From Durusdinium trenchii (lineage: Eukaryota; Sar; Dinophyceae; Suessiales; Symbiodiniaceae), in NCBI GenBank assembly GCA_963970005.1, contig CAXAMN010000002.1:2650335-2714334 (forward strand): DNA of 64,000 nucleotides, given 5' to 3'. This document shows positions 1-12,508 of the stretch, piece by piece (positions within the stretch are counted from its first letter, which is position 1; each line of letters opens with the position of its first letter). Under the pieces are notes generated by a model. It was not told the DNA's origin. It worked only from the letters and a program-made list of their open reading frames with translations, and made no database searches. The position numbers were made by a program, and so were the translations under genes.

Positions 1-652
1 TAGCAAAAGAACGTGTGGTTATCAGCTAGCCAGCTAAACTAGGTGCTCGGACGATGGCTGCAACTGCGGGGCTGGGCAGAAGGCCGGAGAAGAGTTGTAT
101 TCTCCTTGTACTAGGGGCCTATGGAGCCTGGCAGAGCCTTGCTTTACGAAACATTGGAGGTGTGAGGTGCCATACTGTATTTGGATGCTTTTGGTGTGAG
201 AGGTGAGTCCAAGGTCTCTTGGGTGTGTCCTAAACATCGCAGCAGTGCCGCAACAGTGTGTAGCACGTCTTATTCCAATCAGGTAGAAGTGAGCGCCTTG
301 GAGGGCTTGGCCTTTTTCGATTGTGAGCAGCTTGGGAAATGCAAGAAGCAGAGTGTGATGTATTGTGCATGTGGGGTTACAGTCACAGTAAATATGTTGA
401 TCAGGAGTTTAGCCTCCCTAGTCCAGTGGTAGGGCCTATATTGAAAGAGGACCAGAGTTGACACTAATTACGGTGACTTTAAGAGGTCCAGCAGAGTTTC
501 AATTGCCACTAGCAAGTTCTGAATCAAGCAATGTCCATGAACTAGGCAAATCACGAAATCCCCTGAATCGAATTCTTCATGATGGCACTTGATTGGCGGC
601 ACAAAAAGCTTTGGAAGTGAAAACACCAGCAATGATTTAGCTAGAAGCTACT
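1..652. other. non-coding stretch, no gene recognised
   Basis: Only short overlapping open frames occur here and none has a recognisable motif. The sequence leads directly into the 21-bp minisatellite. A tRNA A-box-like string near 418-432 has no matching B box. Confidence 0.4.
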
Positions 653-799
653 AGGTTGGAGGCCATCGCTATTAGGTTGGAGGCCATCGCTATTAGGTTG
701 GAGGCCATCGCTATTAGGTCGGAGGCCATCGCTATTAGGTTGGAGGTCACCGCTATTAGGTCGGAGGCCATCGCTATTAGGTTGGAGGCCATTGCTACT
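653..799 (+). repeat. 21-bp minisatellite, 7 copies (family 1)
   Basis: The unit AGGTTGGAGGCCATCGCTATT starts at 653, 674, 695, 716, 737, 758 and 779, so the period is exactly 21 bp. Point differences include GGTTGG/GGTCGG and CATCGC/CACCGC. Because 21 is a multiple of three the array is open in two opposite frames and gives a spurious repetitive peptide (AIAIRLE on plus). The same unit returns at 1913, 2637, 37237 (inverted), 45171 and 62168 (inverted), so it is a dispersed family. Confidence 0.95.
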
Positions 800-1912
800 A
801 GTAACAAGAAGCTACTAGTAGCAAAATCGGTTCGATTTAGCCTCCACATCCACAGCACCTGAAAGTAGTACAGGAAAGGATACTGTATTGGGCTTGGCAG
901 GCTGCTAGATTGTGTGGATGGCTTGTGGCACAGGCTTTTCCATCCGCGGCGGGAGCTGCGGCCAAATTGGACAACGCCAAGTGCATCTCTTTTGGTGACT
1001 TTGCATCCAGAGGCAGAGTAGCTGAGTAGCTTTTGCTTGCTGTTTCATAGTTACGTTCACAGATTCCTACTGAGCTTCAAAATTTGTGAATGGCAGGCTG
1101 CCACAGTGGTGTCAACACGTTACAAACTGAAAGTCAGGGTGTGATAAGAATGTGTGTGATAACTTTGGGTGCTAGATACATGTTTTGCTTGCACCGGCTC
1201 CCAGTTGATGTCATGGGAGATTGAGAGTCCGGCCAGGAAAGCCTTGAGCCTGCGATAGAGGCCGTGCACCATGCTATTCTTTGTGCAGACGAGGTCTGTG
1301 AGCAAAGTGCCAAGGAGATTGTGTTGGAGGCCGGAAGAGCAGTGATCAGCTTGGCAGACAAGAAAGGCTGGAAGAAACTGCAGCGCTGGTAGAGGCAATG
1401 CTCTTGCTCAAATTCTTTGGGAAGTTGAAGTCGGCTTCAATTGATTGATGTTGACTCTGACATGACTTAAGGCTTTCGATTCAGTCACTTGAGTCATCAG
1501 CTTGATCATATTCCAGCGATGGAAGAAACCTGCTTGATCTTTTCTGTAGCATATTTGTTCATGAAGAAGATTGAGCAAGTATTCAGCAGTCTGTTACATG
1601 CTGGGTCGGAAAAGATCGGAAGCGTATGGGATATGCTATGCATTAATATACCGGAATAGGCACAATAGTTTTTGTGTATATATAGTTATATAATGTATTA
1701 TCCAGACATTCTTAAATTTTGTTACTTTTAGATAGATACATGTTGCAGGGACAAAACGCCCCTAATTGAATCTAATTAAGCACAAGTCCTCTCGGTTGAG
1801 TAGCAAACAGCTTGCAGAGGATCCAACAGCAATATACCGCAATTGGATACGCAAGTGGACGCCACAGGCAGACGGCAGACTACTGTAGGTAGGAGTTTCG
1901 GTCTAAGACTAT

Positions 1913-1968
1913 CAGGTTGAAGGCCATCGCTCTTAGGATAGAAGGTTGGAGGCCATCGGTCTAAGAGG
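1913..1968 (+). repeat. family-1 minisatellite remnant
   Basis: Two diverged copies of the AGGTTGGAGGCCATCG unit, separated by a short insertion (GGTTGAAGGCCATCGC and GGTTGGAGGCCATCGG). Same orientation as the main array at 653. Confidence 0.7.
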
Positions 1969-2636
1969 TTTGCGCATGTTCTTTGTGCCAGCTAGCGATT
2001 GACGTCGCTTGCGGCTCAGGAGGGCTCTCCAGTGCGACGTGCTTTGGGCGACTTGGCTGCGACTCCGGAGATGTGCTATCTCCAGTGGTATGCCCGAGCC
2101 AACGAGTACAAGGCCGAACGAGTAGGGTGCGCGTGGCAGAGAGGATTGTGCGTATGGCTTGAGAATTGGACAAATGGAGACAGGCACCACGTTGCAGTCA
2201 GTGCATGGAGGGTAAAACAGTGGCGTTTGCAGCAGCAAGGAACAGAGTCAGACGGCAAGGCAACAATTGAAAGCGGGAAACATCATGTGGCGGTGGGGTC
2301 TCCTTGAAGGTTGGTGACACGCGAGACCCAAGCCTTCAGTATGTGACTGGGCCAAATTATATTAATGTATGTGTACTGCCCAACAGCCTGAATGAGGAGT
2401 CAATGAGTAGCCCAGGTACTGTCGTAGTACTGTCGTAGGACACTTAAGGCAAGGAGTTTGGTGAACTGTCTAAAGTATTCGACCAAGTCAGTCCTCAACG
2501 TGTTTGCAACCTATCTAGCTGATCAATGCTGAGGGATGGGAGACGTGATCAGGTTTTCATGCCCTACGGGGTCGACCTGTTTTTTGATGGTGATGTGAAG
2601 GATAGATGCTACATGACAATTTTCTTGTAATTAGTA

Positions 2637-2670
2637 GGTTGGAGGCCATCGCTAGTAGGTTGGATGCTAA
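2637..2670 (+). repeat. family-1 minisatellite remnant
   Basis: One full unit (AGGTTGGAGGCCATCGCTAGT) followed by the start of a second (AGGTTGGATGC). Confidence 0.7.
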
Positions 2671-4780
2671 ATGGCCCCTTCCATCTCTTCTAAACAGAAG
2701 TCATCAGAAGTCGTTGAAACCATGTCTTCTAGGTGCACTACGCCAAGTGCGTGAAGCTGACCTTTGAAGTGCAGCTCGTTGGCTCACCCCCAACCGTGTC
2801 AGTTTGAGCAAAACACCGAGCTGGTTTGAGCACTCCTCGTTCGTGCGGCAAACGAAGCCAGCATGCAACAGCAGCGAACAAAGGATTTGTCCGATCAAAC
2901 CGTTTGGGCCCAGCCTTTGCGTGGCAGGACATGGGCATGCTGGGCGTGTGCCGAAAGGTGCCATGTCGGGATGTAAAGGATCGTGAACGGCTTCAATTTC
3001 TTCCTTTAAATTGTGTAAGGAAACCTCCATGTTTGTTCCTTGGCAGTGCATTTCCTCCTCAGTGCAGATTGAGAATGATTGGGATTTGTCAACTTGTTGA
3101 GGACCCACAGATGAATGCAAGGCATTGCCTGTGAATTCACAGAAAGAATCGCCCATCAGTCTTGATTCGGATGATCACACATGATAAAATTACCTTTACA
3201 CCCTTGATGTTGCCTTACAGCAGATCATCGGATGTTTTCCTTCTCACATGATTAGTGTACGTATGTGTTCCTTGGTTCGCATAGTTTTGTCAATGGTTTC
3301 TAGTTTCAATCAGTTTCTTTTGGCAAATTTGCACCTCATCTCGTAGCTATGCCAGGTTTGGCAGACTGAGGGTGTTCGAGGATTCTTCCGGGGCGTGCGC
3401 AGTTGCTTTTTCTATTACCCTCAAGCTGGACAGCAGGAGACACATTGGTTCTGCAAATTGGAGATGGGAAGTCCTGCTTTCTTGGTAAATGGACTTTTGT
3501 ACGTTGGCAAACCGAGGAAACGAGCGACATGGATGTTCCATCTAGCTTTTAGGACATCATAATCTTGAGGTTTCACACTTATTTGAACATCGTTTAGAGA
3601 TAGACTTGAGTTGCTGTGTCACTGGTATTTTTTGCAACACAACCAAGCAACGATGTAACATGGATCGTGTGGGAACTTGATTGGACTGCTTGATTGGACT
3701 TCCAGGAAGGGTTGTTGCCTCCTTTGACTGTCCGCGTGACTGTTTCAAGAGACAATGCACAGGTACTGCCACCCTTGATGGGCAGCTCTGTCCGGGCCGG
3801 AGAGGGGAGAGTGATCAGCAGAGGGGAGGGCAGTGCTGGCAGTTCTTGAAAGTCAAGGAGCTTGTTAGCTTGATTAGCCACGTAGTTTCTAGGCAAACAA
3901 CAACACCTACCTAACGCAACTACACATGAATGCAACCATAACACACTATAGCTACAACTATATAACTATACAGCTGGCTGATTCTATTTGAATCATAGCT
4001 GTAGGAGCATGCTGTATTGACAGGGAAAAAACTTTGGCGGTCAAACAGAGTCAAACATGTCAGTTTGCTGCTCTCGATGCCAAGGCCTACCGATCTGCTC
4101 AGTTTGCTGTCTTCGAGGTTGTATGTGGGTCAGCAAGTGTCGATGTAAGTGTTTTTGAGGCACTGAAAGTTTAAAGCCGAATCCTTCAACTTTCCTTTTG
4201 AAGACCTGAGTTGTATCTATTGAGTCATTCAATACTGACAAAATGAAAAGCAGTGCAAGGCGAACTAAGGCTAACTTTTACACACTTTGGCAGATAGTTT
4301 GGAACGTCATTGCTTTCGGGCTCTAGCCGGGCTACCTAACCTGCCTGCCAGATGATTGCGTGTTGTGATTGATAGGCTGTTTACACGCGGCAGAAGGAGT
4401 TGGGCTGGGATGAGGCACTTTATGTCTTCAACCATGACAGACTGTTGATTGGTCGAAGGAAGGCTTTGGGATTTGGGGGTGTTGATTATGAGTACCTGAT
4501 CGGAAACATAGGCTGTCACTGTGTCTTAAGGACTGCGATTTGCAAGTGGAGGTTTCCAAAAAGATACGTAGCATATGGATGATGCTAGACTCCTAGACAC
4601 TGCAAGACGTTCACAGAATTTGCAGTGAACTATCAAGCACGTAATTCTCATCCGTGTGGAAGCTGAAAAATAACAAGGGAAGTAGAAGTAGGCTTCCCTT
4701 TAATAAGGTGCCGATTTGTGGCTTTCAAATTCTCTTGAGAACATTTGTTTTGCTTTTTGCCGTGGGGCAAAGGATACCCC

Positions 4781-4796
4781 GAATTCATATGAATTC
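4781..4796. repeat. 16-bp perfect palindrome
   Basis: GAATTCATATGAATTC is self-complementary over all 16 bases. It is followed at once by a second imperfect palindrome, ATGGATCATCCAT. No flanking gene start or regulator was recognised, so a function is not assigned. Confidence 0.6.
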
Positions 4797-5213
4797 ATGG
4801 ATCATCCATGATCATCCCATTTGATGTCATTGGATGATCTCTTCTAGATGGTCAAGTTGAACCTTTGACACAGAAGCTCACTCGTGTCGCCGTGAGAATA
4901 AAGAAGGCAAAAAGGGCCCCTTTAATGGTGCCTTACCTTCTTTTTGTCCTCAAAAGCTCACAGCTCAAAGCTCTCAAAACGAAGTCAGATCCACGCCATC
5001 AGATCCTCACTTTCCTCACTCGATTACCAGGTGACCATCCCTGGTACTGGCGGCCTGGCCTTTGCAACGGTGCCCGAGACCTGCGAGCCCTTTCTGGCGG
5101 TTTCTTATATATTCTTATATCATTTGAGCCAAGGTAGTTTGAATTGTTCATGCTACGCTGCTACTCTCTTAATCCTTATTTGTGCGTGTGCTCGCTGCAT
5201 GTCGGATGCACAG

Positions 5214-8054
5214 GTGCTGGCTGGCATTTGTGGCTCCTCTACGAGGGCCGTGATTGAGTCACCCATCGAGTACGCGAAGGAGACACCGTCAGACATCCTT
5301 TGACGCCCAAATGTACAGGTCGTGTTCTTCAGTCGTGCTTTTTGAAACAATCATGTTTGTTTCAATATGAGTGTTGCTGAACAAAAAAACACAAGTGGAG
5401 TTCCAGGTAGTTTCAAGGGCCTCCAGCTCGCCCCGTTAGTTCCTGCGTAGTTGACTGGGCCGCGAAGATGGGTGACCATGAGCTGGTCAACCTCACGCAG
5501 GTGAAGCGTCAAACTGGGCAGAGCTGGCAATTTCACGAGGAGTGGGTCGAATGCGGCGAGACATGGATTCTGCTTTTCTCTTTTTCCGGATCGATCTCGA
5601 AAAGGTGCCTAGAGAAGGAGCACACAATCTCCTTTGGTAAAGTCAAATTTCACTCCAACTTTGCCACTGGTCCGAAGCCCGGGCAGAATTCTTTTCACCA
5701 GATAATATTGGGCAGATAAAGGACACCTTCAGGGAGTATGATTGATTTGTGAAATTGCTCCAAGTCTGATGGCAAACAATATAGGCGGTGCACAAGAACA
5801 AGTGTACGATTGTCGTCAAGAGCACGGACCCATATATCATTAAATAAAGAAGATGTCTTCCAGAGCCTTGCCAGGTTTATCAAGGCTTCTTCATGCAGCT
5901 GCCACGCACCGTCAGTGCCTAGGATAATGCTTGGTTTTTGAGCGGCCTTGTCGCTGATCCAGATTCTTGAACCCGAGAACCATTATCTACAAAACAGCAA
6001 GACTATGACTGCAGCCATACATATATTACATATAATAGATATGTTTACATTTACATATACATCAATTACTGTATACGTCAAGTCAATGTATATTGTTGAT
6101 TGAAGGATGCTGAAACATCGCAACAGTTGAGCGGCTGACAATAGTAAAGTAGCCCCACTCCAACCCGCACAGTGAGGTTGGAATGATGACCCTCATTTTC
6201 TGCGGCGTGGATAGTGTCCGACGCTGGAGCCACGGCTAGGTGCACAGTTCCACACGAGCATGGAGAAACGTAAAGAACAAGAACTGACAGCTTTCCCGTG
6301 TGAGGTTGACGCATCGCATCGTTTAGTCAAGTGCAGTATGAAGGCACTTGTTAGTTCTATCACATTCATTCTAGCATCTTCTCCTGGCAGTTCTATTCCA
6401 CACCCCAGACTTTCAGCAAATCGACTGTTGGAGTAGTTGTCGAGGCTTGACGAAGTGGTCAGGCATAACTCACTTCTCTACACAGGACACACCATGATGT
6501 GTTTTGTTGTTCCTACGTATGTATAAAACAAATCCCCAATGGCATAGTGCGATGTTGGAACAGGGTAGTTTTTGCGGATTATTGACTATGGACGTATGGA
6601 TGCCATACAATTAAGGTTTGTATAAGTTTGTATTACCAAGACTGCGCTCATGCCCAGGTTGCTTGTTTGTTGCAAGCCGACAGAATCAGTCCAGATATAG
6701 ATCCCTGCTTCAGAATAGACAGACTGGCCTACTGTTAGTCTACTGTAGAATCTAAAGCATTCTAAAGCATTCGGATATGGCAGAGAACTCCCACACTACT
6801 TGTCACTTGCAGCATGCTTTAAGGATATGCTTGAGGATTCTAAGTCTTCCAAGATCTAAATCCTTATGCAGAGAACTCCCACACAACGGGTGCCCTTGGC
6901 GTCGCACTCAGGTGAAGCTCTGAAACATCCGCACTGGCAGTTCTTGACCTGGGGTGGTGTGGACCGGGCACCCTGCGGCAGACCGTGTTTTCGACGTCGG
7001 ATTTCGAGATGCCTTGTCAGATGGTTGGATCTTGAAGGCATTTCAATCGAAGACCGGCACATTGAAGTCCCTGCACCTGCAATGTGCCCAATTTGCTGGT
7101 GTGGCCGTTTGGAAGTGCTCGTCATGCCACAACTCACAAGTGGTGGTTGAAGGAGTTTGACCCATTTTGACCCCCGGAAAAAGAAGCCGACGCTTGCTAG
7201 CACGCTGCCTTCTTTCCTCGTTTGTCTCATTCTCACTGCCGTGTGGTCTCTCATTCTCGAGTCCAACCGCCATCGATTCTCTCCAAGTCCATGGTGAGCT
7301 TCTGGGTCATTTGGCCATTGGAGACGCTGAAGAATCAGGCGAGCCCAGCGGGACGTAAAACGACCCCCGCGTTTTCTCAGGAAAAGCGACCACGTTTCAC
7401 ATGACAACCAAGAACTACAAAGCTGGTTCTATGGACAACCTTTGACGGAAGACTGGCCAAGCTTTGGTGAGTAATTGATTACAGTATATTGCAGTAGTTA
7501 TATACACTTCTGACTTCTAACTCTCAACTTTCCTTGCAAAGTTATCGCACTCAACTCTTCCAAGGTAAAATAGTTACCAGATTCAAGGGACTTTAGAGCT
7601 CACCGACAACACACATCCTCTCACGATGTCAGGGTTGAACACCAAGATAATTGCCAAGATATATGATATCATATTATGTAATATATTATAAAATAAAAGG
7701 TATGCTTCATTGCAGTCACACGAAGCATAGAGTGGTTGTCTTTCGGCAATCATTCACTTTGGAAGTGCACAGCTTCCAGGTGCAAGCCGGAACTGCGATT
7801 GATGGAAATGCCCAGCCAACGTTGAGGTGACTTGAAGACGTGTTATATAATTGCATGATGTTACCTGCCTTTGGATTCTGTGCACAGTGTTGGAAGACAG
7901 AAAACATCAGAAAACAGTCTTAGGCTCAAGATGTTTTAGGCTTTGATTGAGCTAAATGCAGTGATGAAACGACCAGGTGATGGACAAGACACTGACCTTG
8001 ACTCACCTAAGGCAGCGCATTGCACATTTGGGTCCTCTAGGACTCTACAGAGGC
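5214..8054 (+). CDS. mitochondrial carrier (SLC25-type), partial multi-exon gene
   Basis: Three exon-sized pieces fit a mitochondrial inner-membrane carrier. Exon 5214-5279 encodes VLAGICGSSTRAVIESPIEYAK, whose PIEYAK matches the carrier signature Px[DE]xx[KR]. It ends in AAG followed by a GA donor (GAGACA). Exon 5501-5539, after a CGCAG acceptor, encodes 13 residues, VKRQTGQSWQFHE, continuing the same loop; it too is followed by GA. A third piece at about 8012-8054 encodes RQRIAHLGPLGLYRG, which fits the matrix-loop GxxxLYRG motif and stops at a GC donor (GAGGCC). Intervening and flanking exons (other transmembrane helices) were not located, so the substrate cannot be named. Joining the third piece to the first two is an inference from order and strand. 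The 2.5 kb between them holds no other recognised gene. Confidence 0.55.
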
Positions 8055-8223
8055 CGACGTCACGTTTCGGTTCAAGAAGTGCATGTCGTGTTGGACAGTT
8101 TATATGGGGGATGGGTCAAAACCTGGAGCCCTGGTCGACCATGTAGCGAACAACCTTCCAGCCTAGGTTTCCTGTTTTGACCCACAGTCATATAAGGACT
8201 ATCACTATAATATGTTGTTGTAG

Positions 8224-8424
8224 TTGTGGCTTCAGATTTCACAATCCCATGGGATGCGACTGTTCTTTTTTGGTTTCATCGCCCCCCTGAGTTCTTTCAT
8301 CACAGGGATCTTGCCTGGCTCCGTGAGCGTTTTCATGCGCAACGGCACGGCTTCCATCGCCCTATGCCCAGCGCTTTGCTTTGTCAATGGCCGATTTCAA
8401 TTGCACTGCCTCATACTTGATTAG
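8224..8424 (+). CDS. coding-like open stretch, unknown
   Basis: Two overlapping frames are open. The frame from 8226 reads like real protein (DATVLFWFHRPPEFFHHRDL, then a basic, histidine-rich segment) and ends at 8420. No family is recognised. It follows the last carrier-like exon by about 170 bases on the same strand and could be a further exon of that gene or a separate small gene. A chance ORF is quite possible. Confidence 0.2.
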   Translation: MWLQISQSHGMRLFFFGFIAPLSSFITGILPGSVSVFMRNGTASIALCPALCFVNGRFQLHCLILD

Positions 8425-11400
8425 AAACTACAAAGCAGCATGTTTTGCACAAAGAGCTTCTGGATTGTCCCTCGCATTCTTTCCATGGAACATTTCCAAG
8501 GGAGAGTATTGCATTGAGGGTGGATAACAAAGCTAGGCCCGAAGAAACAAGTTTATAAGCCAGATACTTTGAGAAGAGTATATAAGGCGGCTAAAGGTGC
8601 TGATGCTTCTTTCGTTCAAGGTTATGTCTTTGGCCCAGCGGAAGATCTCTGAGTCAAAATCTCAACTTACTGATCAGTGGAATGTTTGCCTGCAGGCTTA
8701 ACATGGCAAGTGTTTTTGCCGCTAGGTGGAAGATCCACACGTCTTGTCATGCGCACAAGGGCTCACTTTGACTCAAATTCTTAACCCAAGATTGGTGGAA
8801 GAAGGGACGAAGACAAACAAGCAGGACAATGAATGATCAACGATGAAGTTTTTTGCCCAACAAGCAAGCTCAGGTGGGGCCTGAGATGAGAGACAAGCAA
8901 ACCACCCATGAGCAGCCATTTGCTGTGCTTGCTTTGCGGTTGCAGAAGGAACGAAGGTACAGACCTGCAGAGAGTGGTAGAGATGATTTCAATAGGAAAG
9001 AAGAAAGGAACCTAAGAAGGTAAGGGCCCCCCTCATATAATGTGCCCTTTTTCCTGTCTGAGTCTTAATGCATATCTGTTTTCTATGCGTGTCCTTTCTT
9101 ATTTGAGCGCGGACGCTACGAACGGGGCTCCTGGCCGTTACGAATGGAACAAGACGGGCATCGCCTCCGAACGGAGCCGGTCGGACGCCTCCGACGGCGA
9201 GACGAACTCCAGGAGTCGACAAGTAGCGAGTGGCGGCGAGGCGAGGCGGCGCGGCGAGCCATGGCCTGAGCGTCACTGTTGGTGCAATTGGTTGAGCTTC
9301 AGTCCGGAGAAATCTCCAGATTTCTTAAGAATTCATGAATACACTGAAGTCTGACTTTGGTACAGCTGGATCCTGCTAAGGTCCTAGCTCTTCCTGATGC
9401 TGTTGGACGGACGATGAGACTTGAGACGCAAAAGATCACGCTGCTGAAATTGGGAAACTAACAAGTTATGAGTTTTGGAAGCCTTGAGATCTGAAAGAAC
9501 CAGATTTCTTGACACGAGGCAAGTGGTAGTCGCTGTCACAACTTGAACACGTAGTACAAGGTGACAGGCCACGATGAACTTTGATGTGCAATCCTCGCTG
9601 CTCCAGAAATACCGGCTAATTCATGAATATGAGTTGCAGGTTCACTACAGGTCACAGTGGCCGAGATATTGTACTGTAGAATAGTGAAGTTGCATTCGAT
9701 ATGTTCCAGGAGTCATTGACGGCCAGCCTTAAGGATATGAACCAGTCATGAAGTCAGCACTAGTCAGTTGCGACTGAATCGCAATGCCAAGCAGATGATT
9801 ACCAAGAGTAGATTCTCCTTGAGACTACTTGTACAACTTTGAACACTAATGCTGCTCGCGTCGCCGGCTCATGTCGCCGGACCTACATTGCCAGCAGCGT
9901 TCGCACGACCAACCCCAGAAGTCTCAGGCACAAGCTAGGTTTGATTTGAAGTCAGGCCTTTGCATGAAAGGTTGCTGTTGCTTTTGGAAGGATATCAGAC
10001 AGCTGATCACCGTTGGATTGTTTCTTTGGGCATTCCGGTATACCAGGAGGAGTAGAGTATTGCTGAGTGGTCGGTCGACGACGTGGGCTCCAAAGAATTG
10101 GAAGTCTCCGGGTTATAAAAACAGCAGCAGTCTCCAGGTAAGCACTGCTTCTTTGAAAGCACTATGCAATAGGTAAGCACTGCTTCTTTGATCGGATATA
10201 TCAGATTTCATTGTCTCAATCATAAGTACTCACAGGGTGTGACTAATGTCAATCGAAGGACGAGGAATTGGGCAGTTGACCACCTGCAAGAACTTGGAAC
10301 ACTCTTCATGCACGTATAGAGATAGACCAGCAGACGTTGCGAGCCATGCATAGGACATCATACAACACAACAGCAAAACTAAGCATGTGAACAGCTAGTC
10401 TTGACCTGACTAGTTGCCCCTTGACCTGCAGCGTTGACGCTTGCTTGGTGAGGTGCGTTGTTTCCCACAGCGAAGTTTTGGTATGTGCCTAGCTCAGTCC
10501 CTGGTTCAGCACCTCAGAGCAATGGTTCATCACCACCACATGAGGACTTGCGAGTCACTCTCAACTTGGAATTTAGCAATACAGTTAATATCTCATGTTT
10601 CTAGGTAGAGTTGCTTTTGCTGGAAGTTCATATCTACGTGACAGGTTCTGTAGGAGTGGAAGGACTTGAAGGTCATACCACTTTGCCTGACCTTCGCAGT
10701 TCAGTGTGCTCAAGAGAAGTCAAGTCTAGATGCATGCTACTAAGTCAGTAAAGACATGAAGAGGCTTAGTTCTGTCTACGCTACTCTAGCTGCTCAAAGG
10801 CTGCTGCTATTTTTAAAGGAGTCCGCCATAATTTGCCTAGAAGAGCTTCTGTGCACAATGGAAGAGCTGATGGAGCCAACTGGATTTCATCGTTTGCCCC
10901 GGGTGCAAACACTTCAGCCCAGGCTTCCAGAGGAGACCAAAAGCGTTTGTCAAGTTTGTGAGCATCATTATGGACAGGTTGGCAACAACTTGCCTTGCAA
11001 GAGTCAAATGTAGAAAGTGCAGAAAATGGGTTCACTAGAGAAGGAATCCAATGGATCAACAAGCCAAGCTTCATTGCTTGATTTGGCAAGCAAGATGGAC
11101 CTGCACTCTAGTTTGAATTGCTTTCTTCCTGCAAGGAGCATGACAGCAGCGTTCGCTTCGATGTATCAGATACTTTCTCAAAATGTCCAGGGTTTGTGCT
11201 TGAAAGCAAGGGACTAATTTCAACAGCTCAAGATGTCCCAGCATGTTCTGATGTGCGAAGCTTGTTCTGCTCAGCTAGGCTGTTCCATTGCTAGGAAATC
11301 GGATGCACCTGAACAGCCCGGCAAGATTCTTAAGGTTGGTGATGCACCTGCTTCCGAAGTCGAATCACCTCGGATACTATCAGAGACCTTTCAAAACTTG

Positions 11401-11754
11401 ATGGAACGACTTGCGCATCAGCATCTTGCAGAGCTGCCCCTGAGCAGAATTAACTGCTTCCCTGCCGTGGTTGTGTGATCGAAACAATGTTGAATTGTTA
11501 GGACCTGTTTTTTTGCATCCCCCATGACTGAAGCAGTTCCTTATGAAGTGACGATCCTTTTCTCTTATGAAATGCAACATTCCAAGGGATATTTGTTTAA
11601 AGCTCCATTTGGACGTACATGCGCATTTTTCCGGAATGCATTCCCCAAGCACACGTGGTGCAGCTGGCTGCGGCAAAATTGCTGTCGCAGCCGGGTCTCT
11701 TGAGCGTGTTGGGCAGTTTTGCCTTGTACAGGAACCATGCGAAGAAAGCCCTTG
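8425..11754. other. sparsely coding stretch with one GC-rich island
   Basis: A GC-rich island at about 9100-9270 stands out from AT-richer surroundings. It is open in the plus frame 9040-9354 and would encode an Arg/Ser/Gly-rich segment, but no domain is seen. Frames at 9871-10176 and 10756-11478 are open without recognisable motifs. A 21-bp direct repeat carrying a splice-donor-like sequence lies at 10136-10191. Confidence 0.4.
10136..10191 (+). repeat. 21-bp perfect direct repeat containing AG|GTAAGC
   Basis: AGGTAAGCACTGCTTCTTTGA occurs at 10136-10156 and again, identical, at 10171-10191. Each copy begins with a strong splice-donor-like AGGTAAGC. The 14 bases between them are unrelated. 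Confidence 0.85.
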
Positions 11755-12034
11755 GGATGTCGCCGCATGACTGGGCCGATCTCGGCAAGGACAATGCGTG
11801 GCTGCGCTGAGACAAAACAGACTTCTCATCGCAGCGCTCTTGGCGCGCGTGTACGGCCAAATGGGCCGTTGTTTAAACATAAGGGCATGTATTCTGGCAA
11901 AGTATTTTGGATAACTACCTAAGATTTGGAGTATCAATATACACGGGCCATTTAATAAGCTTCAGTAACTTGAAGAGTGAGTGACAGTAATAGAGGGCAT
12001 TAAACCCATAAATATCATTTTATAAAGAATTCAC
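11755..12034 (+). repeat. segmental duplication unit X, copy 1
   Basis: Starts near GGATGTCGCCGCATGACTGG and runs through GGATAACTACCTAAGATTTG to CACTT. It matches 13205-13507 closely, with a roughly 22-bp indel (after CAGACTTC) and scattered substitutions. No coding sequence is recognised in it. The minus-strand open frame 11380-11937 crosses its edge and is probably fortuitous. Confidence 0.9.
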
Positions 12035-12508
12035 TTGAGCCACATTTTTTGCAATTGATTAGGTTTATACAAAAAGGGAACTGTTGAGAAGTTGCGGAGG
12101 CTGTTCTGCTTGGGACGTAGGCATCGTGTAGGTGGGTGTTGAAAGACTTGCGTAGGCAGTCTTGCGTAGGCACACTTTTAATGAAAGCATGAGTTGTCTT
12201 ATTTCCTGTTCAGACTTCTTTAAAAGCTCTTCAAGGGTCTTGGGAAAAGATAATGTTGGACTGTAGATGTTTAATTTGACACTTGCTTGCAAATTCCAGT
12301 GGGGAACGCAAGGAAAATGACCTGCAATGGCATGGCTACAGTGGATGGTCCAAGTTTGGTTGTCGAAGCTGTGGGGGCACATTGGATTTTGAGGTCAAAA
12401 GCTTGAAGATGCTTGGCCTGGCACACCGGCTCTTGAGCCACAAGTGTGCACACCCTTGGTACCATAGTCGATGGAGCAAACTGAACTCTGCACCGCCCGA
12501 CGCTTGGA

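Larger units (their letters stand above)
800..5213. other. repeat-rich, no confident gene
   Basis: The stretch holds two short family-1 copies (1913-1968 and 2637-2670), an AT-rich patch near 1640-1730 and a 16-bp palindrome at 4781-4796. Open frames of up to 150 codons occur on both strands (for example 2704-3156 minus) but are within the length expected by chance and show no motif. Sequence at 5025-5100 could include an upstream exon of the carrier gene that follows, but I could not support a boundary. Confidence 0.4.

Noticed and set aside
415-435. tRNA A-box-like TAGTCCAGTGGTAGG
   Set aside because: No B box (GGTTCRANNCC) follows at a suitable distance and no cloverleaf can be drawn.
2704-3156. 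150-codon minus-strand ORF
   Set aside because: Within chance length and no recognisable protein features.
6856-7407. 183-codon minus-strand ORF
   Set aside because: A run of this length is expected about once by chance in six frames of 64 kb; it has no domain and no splice context.
11380-11937. 185-codon minus-strand ORF
   Set aside because: It overlaps the duplicated unit X only partly and its frame is not kept in copy 2; no motif.
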